From the NCBI GenBank assembly GCA_016946835.1, contig JACVTC010000010.1, positions 1,007,501-1,071,500 on the forward strand: a stretch of 64,000 nucleotides of DNA, given 5' to 3'. Numbering within the stretch: position 1 is the stretch's first letter; each line of letters starts with the position of its first letter. The notes beneath the pieces are model-generated. The model worked only from the letters and a program-made list of their open reading frames with translations. It made no database searches and was not told the DNA's origin. The position numbers and the translations under genes are program-made. This document shows, one piece after another, positions 45,221 to 59,074 of the stretch. Source of the stretch: Neocallimastix lanati (nom. inval.) (taxonomy: Eukaryota > Neocallimastigomycota > Neocallimastigomycetes > Neocallimastigales > Neocallimastigaceae).

Positions 45221-47637
45221 AGAGTTATAGTGTTGTATTATTATATACCATATTTACCATATTTAACTATAATATATGTAAAAATAAAAAAGTGATAAAT
45301 AAAAGTTAAACTAATTCATATATTATTTAAAATATAAAATAAAAAAATACTAATTTTTAACAATGTTCAATGACATTGTGGTTAAAAGAAAATTCGTAAA
45401 TATGATATAATTTTAAAATGAAAATAAAAATGAATTAATATTTCAAATATATTTATATACTCATAAATAATAGACAGACTTTATATAACTTTTTTTTTTT
45501 TATTAAATATATAAAAAAATAATATAATTAATATAATTAAAATTTTTTATTACTTTAAAAATTTTAACTTTTTTTTATTTTTTTTTAATAATAAGCTAAA
45601 ATATTATTGTACAATATATTCATTATATATATAAAAAGTAGATGCAACAAAAAATTAAATAAGTATCGATATTACTTAATTAAAATTGTTATTTTATAAA
45701 CTTTAAATTTATATTAATATTTCAAATATCTTAAAACATAATTAAATAATTAAATAAAAACTAATTTTATATAACGAAAATAATGAATAGTTTAACTTGT
45801 ATTATTTTTTTTTTGTAATATCAAAGTTTCCACTTCTTTTATTTTAAAAAAAAAAAAAAAAATAATAATTAATAAAATATTGTAATATAGATGAGGAAAT
45901 TTGTTATAGAAGTATATTAAGCTTTGTATTGACTTTTTAACTAATTAATTTACATAAATTTTAACCAATGAAATTACTTAATATAATATTAAGTTTTTAT
46001 ATATATATAAATTTCTTTATATTTAAAATTCTATGAAATAAGTAAAAGGTAATTAATATTTTTTATATAATTAAAAGATAAGTCTCATTAATGTATATAT
46101 AAACCTTTTAATAATTTCTAAAATATTCAAATATCTGAAATTAATAATTCCAGATATATGATTTATTTTATAAATATTTATTATTTTTGCTACATTTTTT
46201 TAACTTGTTTCTATTAATGCATCATTAACATTATATTAATTTATTATTTTTATTAATATAATAAATACTTTTTTAAAAGAATAAATAATTACATTAGTTT
46301 ACAAAAAAAAAAAAATAAAATAATATTATATTATATTAATATAATATGTTATTCAATTAGGATTAGAATATAAAAAATAATTATTTTTATTTTGATTAAT
46401 ATTTTACTCCTTTATTGTACTTCATTGTTTATTTTATTAACTTTTATTTTATTTTATTTTATTTTATTTTATTTTATTTTATTTTATTTTATTTTATTTT
46501 ATTTTATTTTATTTTATTTTATTTTATTTTATTTTATTTTATTTTATTTTATTTTATTTTATTTTATTTTATTTTATTTTATTTTATTTTATTTTATTTT
46601 ATTTTATTTACATATAAGTAATAATTTTGTAATATTTATTAAATTTTATAGTTTTATCAACTTTTTATATATTTATATTAAAAATAAAAATAAAAATTAT
46701 CTTTTTTTTTATATTATATAAAATTGTAATGTAGTATTTATCAATAATAGTGGTATATTATAAATCAATAAAAAAAAAACGATTATGATTTTTAAAGTAA
46801 ATAAATTAGATTATAAATAAATTTGTTATTTGCTTTATTAATTAATATCTATCTTGATAATAAAAAGAAAATACAAGATATATTTTATTTCATAATTATA
46901 AAAACAATATTTCAATTACTAATAAAGAAAATTATACATAAGCAAGTGTTTCAAAATTAATAATTATTAAAGTGGATTTCAAAATTCAATAAAAAAAAAT
47001 TATCAAATTGAATCATCCTATAGTCCAATAATTTATATCAATTCTTAATATATATAAAATATCAATAATCAATTAATATATTATATTTATCAAATTATTA
47101 ATATTATTTAATTCTTTATAATAAAAATCAAATAAAAATAATTAATGTTAACCAAGTTATAAAAGTTTTGCTAAATAATAATAATATTGATTTGTTATAA
47201 ATTTTATAATATAATTATTTAAATATAATAAAAGTATAAAATTATTATCATAAACCAAAAAAACCTTTTTTTAATTACTAATACTTTTTAGTTTTTAGAG
47301 TTTTTTATATTTAAAGTTTTATATTGATAATTTAAAATGTAAAAAATGAAAAAATAGTATTTGAAATTCTTTTTAATCCAAAAAGAATATTATTTAAAAT
47401 ATTGTAGACGTATGAAATTATAGAAATAAAAATATCAACTATTTATATAAATAATAAAGATAATATCTGTAATATCAGTAATACAAAATAAAAAAAAAAA
47501 AAAAAAAAAAAATAGAAATAGTAATAGTAAATATTGATTAGTTGTGTAAGATAGTAAATGATAATTGTTATATATATATATAATTATTAATTTCATAAAC
47601 TAAATTATATTAATTACAGTTAACGAAATAAAAATTC

Positions 47638-47690
<53 letters not shown>

Positions 47691-47726
47691 TAATAATAAA
47701 AAAACATTTTTAATATATTATGTTAG
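45219..47726. other. Gene desert, no gene seen
   Basis: AT-rich, T and A runs up to 44 bases (47641-47684), and the large TTTTA array listed separately. ORFs here are repeat translations. Confidence 0.6.
46442..46609. repeat. (TTTTA)n microsatellite, about 33 units
   Basis: A perfect pentanucleotide array. The 109- and 68-codon ORFs over it (FILFY repeats) are not genes. Confidence 0.95.
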
Positions 47727-48085
47727 TCTAGTCGGTTAGAAAAACTGAAATTACTAACCGGGGTTTGATTCCAAGACAAGGTTAAAAAATTTAGTTGTAG
47801 TTTTCTGTCTTTGGTATATTAATCTGACATCTTAATATTAATGATACTTATATATATATAATAACTTTTTAAGTTTTTTTATAAATTGAAAAATAGGTTA
47901 TTTATTGTATTATATGTTTTTTTTTTTTTTTTTTTTGAGTACCCAATGAAAAGTTAAAATGCCTACTGAAAGATTTAGTTTTAGTATAAACATAATAGAA
48001 TATGTGTGATGACAAACTTTTTTAAATTGTGTAATATTGTTTACTGAAATATCTGAACTCAATCATCGAGGTTTCATTATATTAT
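47727..48085 (+). repeat. Two tRNA-like SINE heads in tandem
   Basis: At 47722-47772 a tRNA-like segment has an A-box-like TTAGTCTAGTCGGTTAGA and a B-box-like GGTTTGATTCC, with ACTGAAATTACTAA between. At 48043-48078 a second related segment reads ACTGAAATATCTGAACTC then GAGGTTTCATT. Both align with the head at 17859-17896 (ATTGAAATTGCTAAATCC). The anticodon and acceptor stems do not form, so these are not working tRNA genes. Confidence 0.5.
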
Positions 48086-48552
48086 TATATATATGATATT
48101 ATAATATAATTAAATTTATATTGTTTAATTTTTATATTTTTTTTATATATACTTTCAATTCTATATTTATTTAATATTTTTTACTTCTTTTTTTTTTTAT
48201 TTTGTTTCATATTACTAATACTAAACCTTGGAAGTAAATACTTCAAAAATATATAATAAAATATTATGAATATATATATAGTATTATATATAAATAGAAA
48301 ATTTTGATTATGTTTAATACTTTTTATTTTTTCTTATTTATCATTTTATAATTTTAATATTTAAATAATTTTAGATAGTTTTAAACATCATTATTCACAA
48401 TATATTATTTTTAAATATGTTTCAACTTTTATAATAATATAAATATATTATTTGTTTAATATGGCATATATTAGTATTTTACTGTATTATATGAATATAT
48501 TTAAATATTAAAATTTTAATTCAATTTTTTAAAAAAAATTTTTTTTCAATTT

Positions 48553-48760
48553 ATAAAATAAATAATAAATAATAAATAATAAATAATTGAATAATAAATA
48601 ATAAATAATAAATAATAAATAATAAATAATAAATAATAAATAATAAATAAATAAATAATAAATAATAAATAATAAATAATAAATATAATTTAATAATAAA
48701 TAATAAATAATATATAATAAATAATAAATAATAAATAATAAATAATAAATAATAAATAAA
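48553..48760. repeat. (AATAAAT)n heptanucleotide array
   Basis: A seven-base unit repeated about 28 times with a few interruptions (near 48582, 48650 and 48685). Confidence 0.85.
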
Positions 48761-49804
48761 TTGTTAATAACAAAAAAAAAATTTTTTTTGTATATTTTAA
48801 TATATACCTTAAATTTAATTTATTTTTTTTTTAAAAGGTTAAAGTTTAATTAAATTAAAAAATACAATATAACTGAAAAATAAAGTAAAAAACTTAAAAA
48901 AAAAGTAAAAAATTGAAAAGAGTCATTAAAGTTTTTTTTATTTTATTTTTTTTTATATTTCAAAAATAAGTTTTTAAAACTTTTTTTTCATATTTAAAAA
49001 ATTTCTTTTTTAAATATTATAGAAAAAAGATATATTAAAAAATAATAATAATAAAAAAAAAGAAGAGTTATAAATCTTTTTTTTTTTTTTTTTTTATCTA
49101 ATAAAAAATAAATAATATACCTTTATATAAATCATAATTGTTCATAGAAATTGCTATTGTACATATAAAAAGCTAATAAATAAATGAATAAATATATATA
49201 TAAGAACAGTATCATAAATAATAAATAATATACACTTTTGGCTTCACTGTTCGATAATATTTAAAATAAATATTTGAAAAATTTTAAAACTTTTGTTTCC
49301 CAAAATCAAAAGAACATTACAATTTATTATATAATACGAACTAAATTTTATAATTTAATACTATGTTTGATTATTTATTATTAACTTATTATTTATAAAA
49401 TAATACAAAAGTATATAACATCAGAAACACAATACAATTAATGACTTAGACATTTAAAAGTAATAATTTATAATAAACGAATTACATAAACATAACAATA
49501 TAAAGTAATAAATTGGCTTGAAGAGTAATAAAATATAGAAGAAAATATAAAATATTAAAAAAGGTATAAGCTTTATATAATAAAATATTATAACGATTTT
49601 TATATTTAATAATATATAACTATTGAAAGGGGATAAAGTACTAATAAAAAATAATTAAAATTATATGTTTATAATATATTTTATATAAATTTTTATTGGA
49701 AAATTAATAAAATAGAATCAAAATCAACAATATTCATTTATTTAAATATATTAAAATATATTAAGTTTTGTTTCATTAAAAAAATATTATAGATACATAA
49801 AAAA
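48761..49804. other. Upstream flank of the kinase gene, no gene seen
   Basis: AT-rich; no coding signal. It must contain the kinase promoter, but no element can be named. Confidence 0.6.
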
Positions 49805-50532
49805 ATGTTAAGTTCAATTGTTGTTAAGAAAAAGTGGAAATTGGTATGATTTTTATATCTAATTAATATTTATATATTCATATTTTTAAATATTACGTAT
49901 AATTCAATAAAAAAATTAAAAAAAGATAATAAATTAAAGCATATTTAATTTCAATAAATAAAAGCTTGATTCCTTAGGTAAAGGTGCATTTGGTGAAATT
50001 TATACAGCTGTCAATATATACAGTGGAGAAAAAGTAGCTGTTAAAGTTGAAGGACCATTAAATAGTAATTCTAAAAAAAGAAAACCTTTACTTTTAATGG
50101 AAATGGATGTATTAAAAAAAATTCAAGGTAGGCTTCTATAGAGAAAAAAAAGAAACTTTTCTCCTCTTGATAAATAATCATTAATCATTAAATAATTATA
50201 GCATATATAGTATATATTAAATGATAATATAAAAAAAAAAAAAGTAATATAGAATTTTATGATTATCATAGAATCATATATTGTAATTAAATCCATATAT
50301 AAATATTCAATATATATTTATATTATATTTAAATAGAAATATAAATTTATATTAAATAATTTATATATATTTAAATATATTAAGATTAATTAATTTATTT
50401 TTCATATTAAATTTTTTCTTTTTAAATTTATCAAATTTGTTACATATAAAATTTCATTTAAAATTCTTTTTTATTTCATATTATATATATATATATTTCT
50501 ATATATTTTTTCTTGTAACCACCATTATATAA

Positions 50533-50572
<40 letters not shown>

Positions 50573-50739
50573 ATATTGATGAAACAATGAAGGATACCCA
50601 TATTTTTGTAAATTAGAAGCCTATGGTCGATTTACCATACAATCAAAAGTAAATTCTACTTATAATTATATTATTATGCAATTATTAGGACCAAGGTAAT
50701 TAAAAGTGTTTCGTGAATAGAAAGATAAAAAATATTTAA

Positions 50740-50773
<34 letters not shown>

Positions 50774-52157
50774 AATAGGATACGATAAAATATAGATATT
50801 AGTATTTCTAAAAAATAATTTATTATAATTATTCATTTTTAATTATTCAACTAATAATTAAAAGCAATATAAGAAATTTTGTTACTAAATAATTTTATAT
50901 TCCAAAAAAAAAAAAAATCTATATATTCCTTTTATAAATTAGTATTAAAAAATAAACATCATATTTATATTATCTCGTTTTATCCTTTTAATATTTCTGT
51001 ATAATTATATTAATTTAAAAAAAAAATAATATATTTATATAAATAAATATATCTATTTATATATATATCCTATATTAAAAAATTTTTAATTTATTTGGAT
51101 AATATTAATTTGATTTATTTATTTATTTATTTAATTTAATTGATAAAAAAAATTTTTTAATAATAATTATTCAATCATAAATCAATAATTTTAATATCAA
51201 TTATTTTAATATATATGTATAATTTTATACTACATAATTCAATTCTTATAATGCATTTACCTACATATATTAACTAATAATTATATATTTTTTATTTTTT
51301 ATTTTTTATTTTATTTTTATTACATATATATATATTTATATTTTGAAAAAATTTAATTTCTTTTTGGATTAAATACAAAAAAAAAGTTTATCAAAATTAA
51401 GAAGAAAATGTCAAAAATTCTCTATCGCAACAACGGCATTACTTGGAAAACAAATTTTGAGAGCAATTGAAATATGTCATAATGTGGGAGGTGTTGTTCA
51501 TCGTGACATTAAACCTGGCAATTTTTGTATGGGAATTACACCTTCTGGAAATGGTCCCAATGGCACATATACCCGTTCAAAGTGTTATATGATTGATTTT
51601 GGTTTATGTCGTTCTTATCGTAATTCAGAAGGTGTACTAAGAGAAGAAAGAAAACATGTCGGTTTCAGAGGAACGGTTGCTTATGCTTCAATTAATGCAC
51701 ATGAAGGCCGTGATCTTGGTCGTGTGGATGATTTATGGTCTATGTTTTATATGCTTGTTGAATTTGTTAGAGGAGATCTTCCTTGGAAGGTCAAAGATAA
51801 AGAAAAGGTTGCTGAACTTAAAAAGAAATATACTAATGAAACATTAGTTGCTAATCTTCCAAAACCTTTCTTAGATATTATGAATTACTTGGTTTCATTA
51901 CATTTTGAAGATACTCCAGATTATAATTATATTGATAAACTTCTCGATATATTATTTGAGAGTACAGGAAAACCAAAAAATGTTCCATTTGATTGGTATG
52001 AATTAAAAATATAAAAGTTAAATATATATATTGTAAATTTAATTTTATATATTAATATTAATATATATATATATTTTATTTTTTATTATAATATATATTT
52101 ATATTTTATAATTGAAATATATATATATATATATAAATTTATGAATATTTTATATTG

Positions 52158-52193
<36 letters not shown>

Positions 52194-54838
52194 TTATTTT
52201 AAAATTAAAGGGAAATTCCAGAAAAGTCTGAAGACAATATACTATCTGAATCCTTATGTAGTAATAAATTAGAAAGTAATACCAATAATATTGAAGCAAA
52301 AACATCTGCTGGAATATACAATAAACCAACAGATATGAAATCAATGACAAATCAAATGAAACCAAATATAAAATTAGATACAACCAATATTTCTGCATCA
52401 ATGCAATCAAGTCCAGCAGTTTTTCCTAAATATAATTCATTATTTTCAAAAAATCAAAATATTAATTCTGGAGAAAATAACGAAAATCCACCGGATTGTT
52501 CAATTTTAAAAATTAAACAACAGCAAGTACAAATGAGGCAAAGACAAAGGTCTCAACAATCTCAAATTCAATTTCAGCAACAACAACAGCAACAGCTACA
52601 ACAAGAACAACAACTGCAACAACTACAACAGGAACAACTTCAACAGCAACAGCAGGAACAACTACAACAGAAACAACTACAGAAAGAGCAACAACAACAG
52701 AAGCAATTGCAACAACAGCAATTCCTACAACAACAACAATTACAACGGCAACAGCAACAGCAACAACAACAACAACAACAACTACAACTTCAACAACAAC
52801 TGCAACAAATGCAACATCAGCAACAACAGCTACAACAGCAGCAAGAACAACTACAATTACAACAACAATATCAATTAAATATGCATCATCAGCATCATCA
52901 TCATCATCATCATCATCGTCATACTTCTCAAGACGATTATAAAAATTCATTACAAATTCAACAGCAATTACAGCAACAACAACAACAGCAACCAAAACAA
53001 CAACAATCTTATTTTAATGCTCATTCACATTTAAAAATGAATTCAATAACTCCACCTTCTTCTATTGATAAAGATCATCATGAATCCGAAAAATTATATA
53101 AAAAAGCATTGCTAAATGAAATTAATTCATTAACAGATTCAATGGATCAATCACCTCTAAGTAAACAGAAATCTCTTAGTAGAAGTAAAATAGAACAGGA
53201 ACAAATGATAAAGTCTAGTAATTCTAAATTAAAAAATAAAATTTCTGGTTATTATAAGCAAGATGAAATACAAACCAATTTCCGAAGTCCAAAAACAATT
53301 AGTAAAACCAATAGTCCATTTAATCATGGAAACTCTTTATCAAATTCTTTATCCTTACAAAATAAAGTAAAATCAATATCACCTACCCCTTCCCCTATCT
53401 CTGCTAAATCTCAATCCTCATCTCAACTATTAGCTAATAATATTATGAAAAGTCATAGTCGTTCACCATCTAATTTATCATGTAATACCAGTAGAACTCG
53501 TTATTATTCTATTCAATTACCGAAGGATTCTACTACGAAAAGTGATGCCTATCATGGTAAAAATAATACTGAGGATATGGCTTATAATATAAAAAACGAT
53601 AATAAAAGATATGATATGGAAATAAATGATAATATATTGCAAAATTTTGTTCATCATAGTCATACTCATAGTCGTAATCACAGTCATAGTCATCATGAAA
53701 AAAAAGAAAAAGAATTAAATAATAGAAAGTCTCCTTCAATACCAAGTAAAGTTCAGAAATCTTTTATTGAAGATAAAATGAAGTAAGTATAAAATTTTTA
53801 TTTATTTATTTTTTATATAATTTATTTTATTTTTAAATATAAAATATTTAATTTTAATAGTTTGTAATAAACATGATTTTATAATTAATTTTTTAGATTA
53901 ATATTATATATATTTATGTATTATTTGAATTACTTTATTATTTTAAATATTTAAAAAAAAAAAAACTATTTAAATTAAAACTATTAATCATTATTAATTA
54001 CCCTTCCCCCCTTTTTTTTTTATTTTTTAATAATATAAATTATTATTTTAAATTTTTATTTTTTTTTGTTATTATTTATGTTACCTTTATATTAGAATAT
54101 TTTATTTTAAATACTGTAATAAACGAAGTTATAGTTTAGATGATTATTAAAAATGAATTATAATTTTTCATTTTTGATTTTTTTCTAAAAAAAAAAAAAA
54201 AAAGAAAAAAAATGGTTATTACATTTATTTATGACTTTTTTTTATAAAAAAAAAAAAAAATGGTTATTACATTTATTTATGATTTTTTTTTATAAAAAAA
54301 AAAAATTATTGAAAATTGTTTCACTAATTTTTAATATTAATTATTAAAAAAAAAAAAACTTCTCAAAAAAATTATATTTCAAATAGTTTAAATTATGATT
54401 ATTCAAATAAATATGTATACGAGGTAAAATATAAAGTAAGTATATTTACTTATGACATTGATCTTTATAAAATAAAAATTTAATAATTTAAATATTAATT
54501 TTTTTTTCTTTTTATTTTTTGAACTTAAAAATTTGCATTAAATAGAATATGTCAATGGAAAGACAAAAGAATAAAAAATATATAATGAATTCTAATGTAT
54601 TACCAAAGTAATTATAATTAAAAATTGTAATTTTGTATCAGAATTAACAATATTATTATATATTAAAAAGTTTTATAAAATTTTATAATTTATAATAATT
54701 AACTTTTTTTTTTTTTATTTTTTTTTTAATTTAATATATATATATATTTTATATATAATTCATAACAAAAGGCCACCACAAGATATCCCACCACCAGTAA
54801 AAATTAATCCAAGATTAAGAAAATTCATAAAACCATAA
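49805..54838 (+). CDS. Tau-tubulin-kinase-like CK1-superfamily Ser/Thr kinase with Gln/His-rich tail
   Basis: Eight exons: 49805-49843, 49965-50127, 50593-50695, 51387-51995, 52211-53782, 54387-54435, 54546-54607 and 54772-54838. They sum to 2664 nt, 887 residues. Kinase domain residues about 14-300: LGKGAFGEIY (Gly loop), VAVKVE (ATP Lys), YIIMQLLGPSLSKLRRK, HRDIKPGNF (catalytic loop), YMIDFGLCR (DFG), then GFRGTVAYASINAHEGRDLG and DDLWSMFYMLVEF. The last two are typical of tau-tubulin kinases more than of classical CK1. The donor at 51996 (after PFD) is needed: reading on gives a stop at 52012-52014, while splicing gives W-EIPEKSEDN and a long tail. The tail has about 160 Gln-rich residues, a run of eight His near 532, many Ser-Pro sites and a basic end (NPRLRKFIKP). 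All catalytic residues are present. The substrate is unknown. Confidence 0.92.
54199..54305. repeat. 48-bp tandem duplication in a kinase intron
   Basis: TGGTTATTACATTTATTTAT occurs at 54213 and again at 54260, each followed by a T run, TATA and an A run. It lies in the intron between exons 5 and 6. Confidence 0.8.
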
Positions 54839-55165
54839 TAATAATATAATTCAGCAAATATTAAAAATTTTTTATATTTTTTATATAACCATTAGATATA
54901 TAAATATATATACATAAATTATCAAGTATTAAAAATTATATCTTTAGATATGATAATAATGATTATCCTTTCTCTTTTTTTTTTTTTTTTTTTTTTTATA
55001 AAATGATTTGCTATTTTTTATTTATATTTATTAGTATATATAATAATTATTTATATTTAATAAAAATCTAAATATTTATTTATAATTTTTTTTTTTTTTT
55101 GATGTTTATTCGTAATTGAATTTTTTTTTTTATATATATATAAAGAAAAAATATTTATCATTATA

Positions 55166-55209
<44 letters not shown>

Positions 55210-55329
55210 TTTTTATAATTTTACTATATATATTTAGATTTTTTTCTTTTTTTATTATTTTATTTTTTTTATTATTTTATTTTATTATTATTATTTTTTT
55301 CTTATGTATCTTTAAAAAGGAAGAAAAGA

Positions 55330-55362
<33 letters not shown>

Positions 55363-55588
55363 TTCATATTATTAAGAATTAATACGATAGTAAATTTATT
55401 AATTTGTAATAAAATTTAATATTTAATACATACATTATATAAATTATTTAAAATAATGTTAATTATTTTTGTTTTTTTTTAAATAAAAAAAATTATTGCC
55501 TGTTTGTATAAAAATATATTTTTTAAAAAAAGAAAAATAAATAAATAAAAAAAACTATATGACTATATTTATTTGTTAAATAAAATTA

Positions 55589-55619
<31 letters not shown>

Positions 55620-55910
55620 TATATGACTATTTTTATTTGTTAAATAAAATAAAAAAAAAATACTAATAATTATAAAAAAAAAACCTCTGATATATATATA
55701 CTTTTAAATATTGATATATTAATGAAAAAATAAATAAATAATTTTTTTTTTAAAATAAAATAATAAAAAAAAGTACAATTATTAATTAGTTTTGTATGTA
55801 TTATTATGCATAAAATTAAATGAAATTTTGATTTAAATAAATTTCTAAAAAAAAAAAATTAAAAAAATAAAAAAAAATTAATAATAATGGTCCTAATTGG
55901 ATAAAGATAT
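54839..55910. other. Convergent intergenic region between kinase and F-box gene
   Basis: Both neighbours end here, so 3' signals of both strands must lie inside. It has an AAT run (55168-55209) and a 64-base tandem duplication: ACTATATGACTAT at 55555 and 55619, each followed by TTATTTGTTAAATAAAAT. No gene seen. Confidence 0.65.
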
Positions 55911-56190
55911 TTAATCTTTATTTTCTATGATTAAATCAATTTCTAAATCTTTTAATATATGTACTTTTTGATGATAATTTTCTTTAACATTCTTACAATC
56001 AGTAACAATCAAACGTTTCAAGGTCTATTTTTTTTTTTAAATAAATATATATATATATGTATAATTAATTAATATATTAATTAATGAAATTATAGATAAT
56101 AATTAAAGAAAGTTATAACAATTTTTTTTTTTTTTTAGGATATATATATTTATAACATGATGGTTTTTATATATTTAAAGTATTGATTTA

Positions 56191-56221
<31 letters not shown>

Positions 56222-58182
56222 CAAATAAATACTAAATTAATATCATAAGCATAATAAAAAAATCAAAAAAAAATTTTTTTATTATTGTTTATATTAACAA
56301 ACCTTCCATTTAGCTTCTGAAAATTTATATAGACCATCAAAAGTAAAATCGTTACAATCTTTTATCCAAATAGTATTTAGGCTAACAAGATTGGTCATAT
56401 GACCTAATGAATAATCTGTAAGACCAATGGGACCACAAAGTTGTAGAAATCGTATCTTTTTACCATACTGTGATAATTTCACTAAGGATTGACATTCCGG
56501 TGAGGAAGCTTTAAAATAATTTAATGGAATAGAGGATCGTTTAATTTGATTTGAATGATTATTAGATGATCTCCTGTCTTCTATTGTATTATTACCATGA
56601 CGACCATTATTATTATTATTATTATTATTGTTATTGCTATTATTATTACTATTATAATTGTTGTTATTGTTATTGTCATTATTAGGTATACGAAGTCTAC
56701 TATTGACTTCATGATCATCATTATGATTATCATCATCATCACCATTAAATAATGAATTTTGGAAGGGTTGAGATACAGTTAATTGGACTATAATTAATTC
56801 AGGACAATTTATAAGGGAACAAATGGTTTTTGGATAAGTATTAGGGAATGATAAAGAAATCCATCTTAAAGATGTACAATAAATTCCAATATTTTGTAAA
56901 TCAGAATCTTGGAAATATTCTTTTGAATTTAATTCTAATTCAACAATACTATGAGATAATATAGTACCCTCATACTCTTTTATCGGATTATATAGATGAT
57001 TAATAGTTTTCTTTCCTTTCACAATTTTATTCTTAAAATTAGTTTCGGAAATTTTAGCACTTTCAATTGGATCATAGATTAAATTTTTTGTTTTATTTTT
57101 TATTTTATTTCCTCTAAATAATTTTTTAAATTGATTTGAAAAATTGGCCTTCTTCATATCCGTTAAATTTAAATCTTTTAATTTCATTTCAGATATAGCA
57201 TTTAGTAATTTATTTGTAACGGTTGGTTCATATAATGACAATTCCAATAAAGTTCCTTTTAAATGATGCAATTTTTCTATTCCTATATTGTTTAAATCAG
57301 TGGCATTCATTTCAATACTTTGAATTTTTTTACATCTTGATTCAATTTTTGATATTATTTCATTGGAATCATAAATGGATGCCTTTTGTAAAAAGCGAAT
57401 ACTGGTCACATTGGGTTTACATATTTGATCAATAGTACTTTCTGTTATGGATAAGCCACAATGAAGAGTTAATTCTAATTTTTCTAATTTTTCTAAACAT
57501 TGACTTGATTCAACAAATGACGCTTTGTATTTTTATATTTTTTATTTTTATTTTTTTTTTTTTAAAGAATTATATTATATGATTTTTATTTTGTATAGAT
57601 ACACATATATAAGTATGTTTATATAATATAACAATAGATATTATATGAATATAAATATATAATTAAATATTTTTTTTTTTCATATATTAATTCAAATATT
57701 TAAAAGCTTATAGACTTACCCCAAGCATTATCATATAAAAGTAAACTTAATTCTTTAAGTTTCGTACATCCATCTAAAAGGGTTTTCAAACTATTATTCG
57801 TCCAATCAATTAAAACCATCTTTTATATTATTATTATTATTACATATATATATATAATTAGTATTGATATTTATTTTATTTAAAATTATTTTTAATATCA
57901 TTTATTATTTAATATATATATATATTATTATTATTATTATTATTTTTTTACATCAAGACATAATGTTTCTAATAGTGGGCAATAGTTTACTAAATCATTC
58001 ATTCTCCAAACACAGAATTTTGGAAGTCTAAATTGTGATTTTCCTATATAACAATAAAAACAACAACCACATTAATAATCATAATAATAATAATTTATAT
58101 TTATATTTACATATATAAATTTTATAAAATAAAGTTAAGTTTCATAATAAATAAGTAATAATTTAATAGATATAATAATAAA

Positions 58183-58241
<59 letters not shown>

Positions 58242-59027
58242 AATAAAATCTAATAAAATTAAAATATTTATATTAAATATATATATATATATATATATAA
58301 TTTTACCATGTTCTCCTATAACTAATTTTCTGATAGGTAAAATACCTCTATTTCTAAAATCTCCAAGATAACTCCAGAAATAACTTCTTATATGAAAACA
58401 TCCTAATACTTTAACTGTTTCTAATTCTGGTAATTTTAATAAATGTCTTAATCCTTCTTCTGTAATATTAGAAAGATAGGATAAATCTAAGTATTTAAGA
58501 TGGGGTAAATAATCAGATATAATTTTAAGGGATAAATCATTAATTTGATCACAGTAACAAAGATCCAATGAGTCAAGATTTGGTAATTTTTTTAAATAAT
58601 AAATTGAAAAGGCGTCAATATGTTTGCAAGAAGTTAAATTAATTCGTCTCAATTTGGAACAACAATTCAATACTTCTTCTTTCTCAAATATCGATAAATC
58701 ATCAATTACTGTAATAGATAAATCAATTTTTTTTAATGAATAAAATCGACGATTTCTTTTCGGATTATTTAAAAGAAATTCCAGATTATCAAGAATTGGG
58801 AAATCATTATCATATTTACCCCCTTTGAAGTTATATATGTATATTTATAATAATTTTTTTCAAATTTATAATATTATATATATAATTATTATTATCATTA
58901 AGAATTTGATAAAATTACATAATTTATTATTATTCGATTATGATTATTAATATATATATATATGCATATATACACATATAAATATATTAAGATTATTATA
59001 ATATATATTATAGTAATAAAAAGCATA

Positions 59028-59074
<47 letters not shown>

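Noticed and set aside
46392-46721. FILFY-repeat ORFs (also 5773-5985 and 60174-60509)
   Set aside because: Translation of TTTTA/AAAAT microsatellites.
47722-47790. Functional tRNA gene
   Set aside because: A- and B-box-like segments exist, but the anticodon stem and acceptor stem do not pair and the spacing is too short.
51457-52014. Kinase as a short 185-residue gene ending at 52014
   Set aside because: The Gly loop and ATP Lys lie in upstream exons, and the stop is inside an intron; splicing at 51996/52210 gives a continuous 887-residue frame.
52513-52995. 160-codon minus-strand Val-rich ORF
   Set aside because: Shadow of the CAA/CAG-rich Gln tract of the kinase gene.
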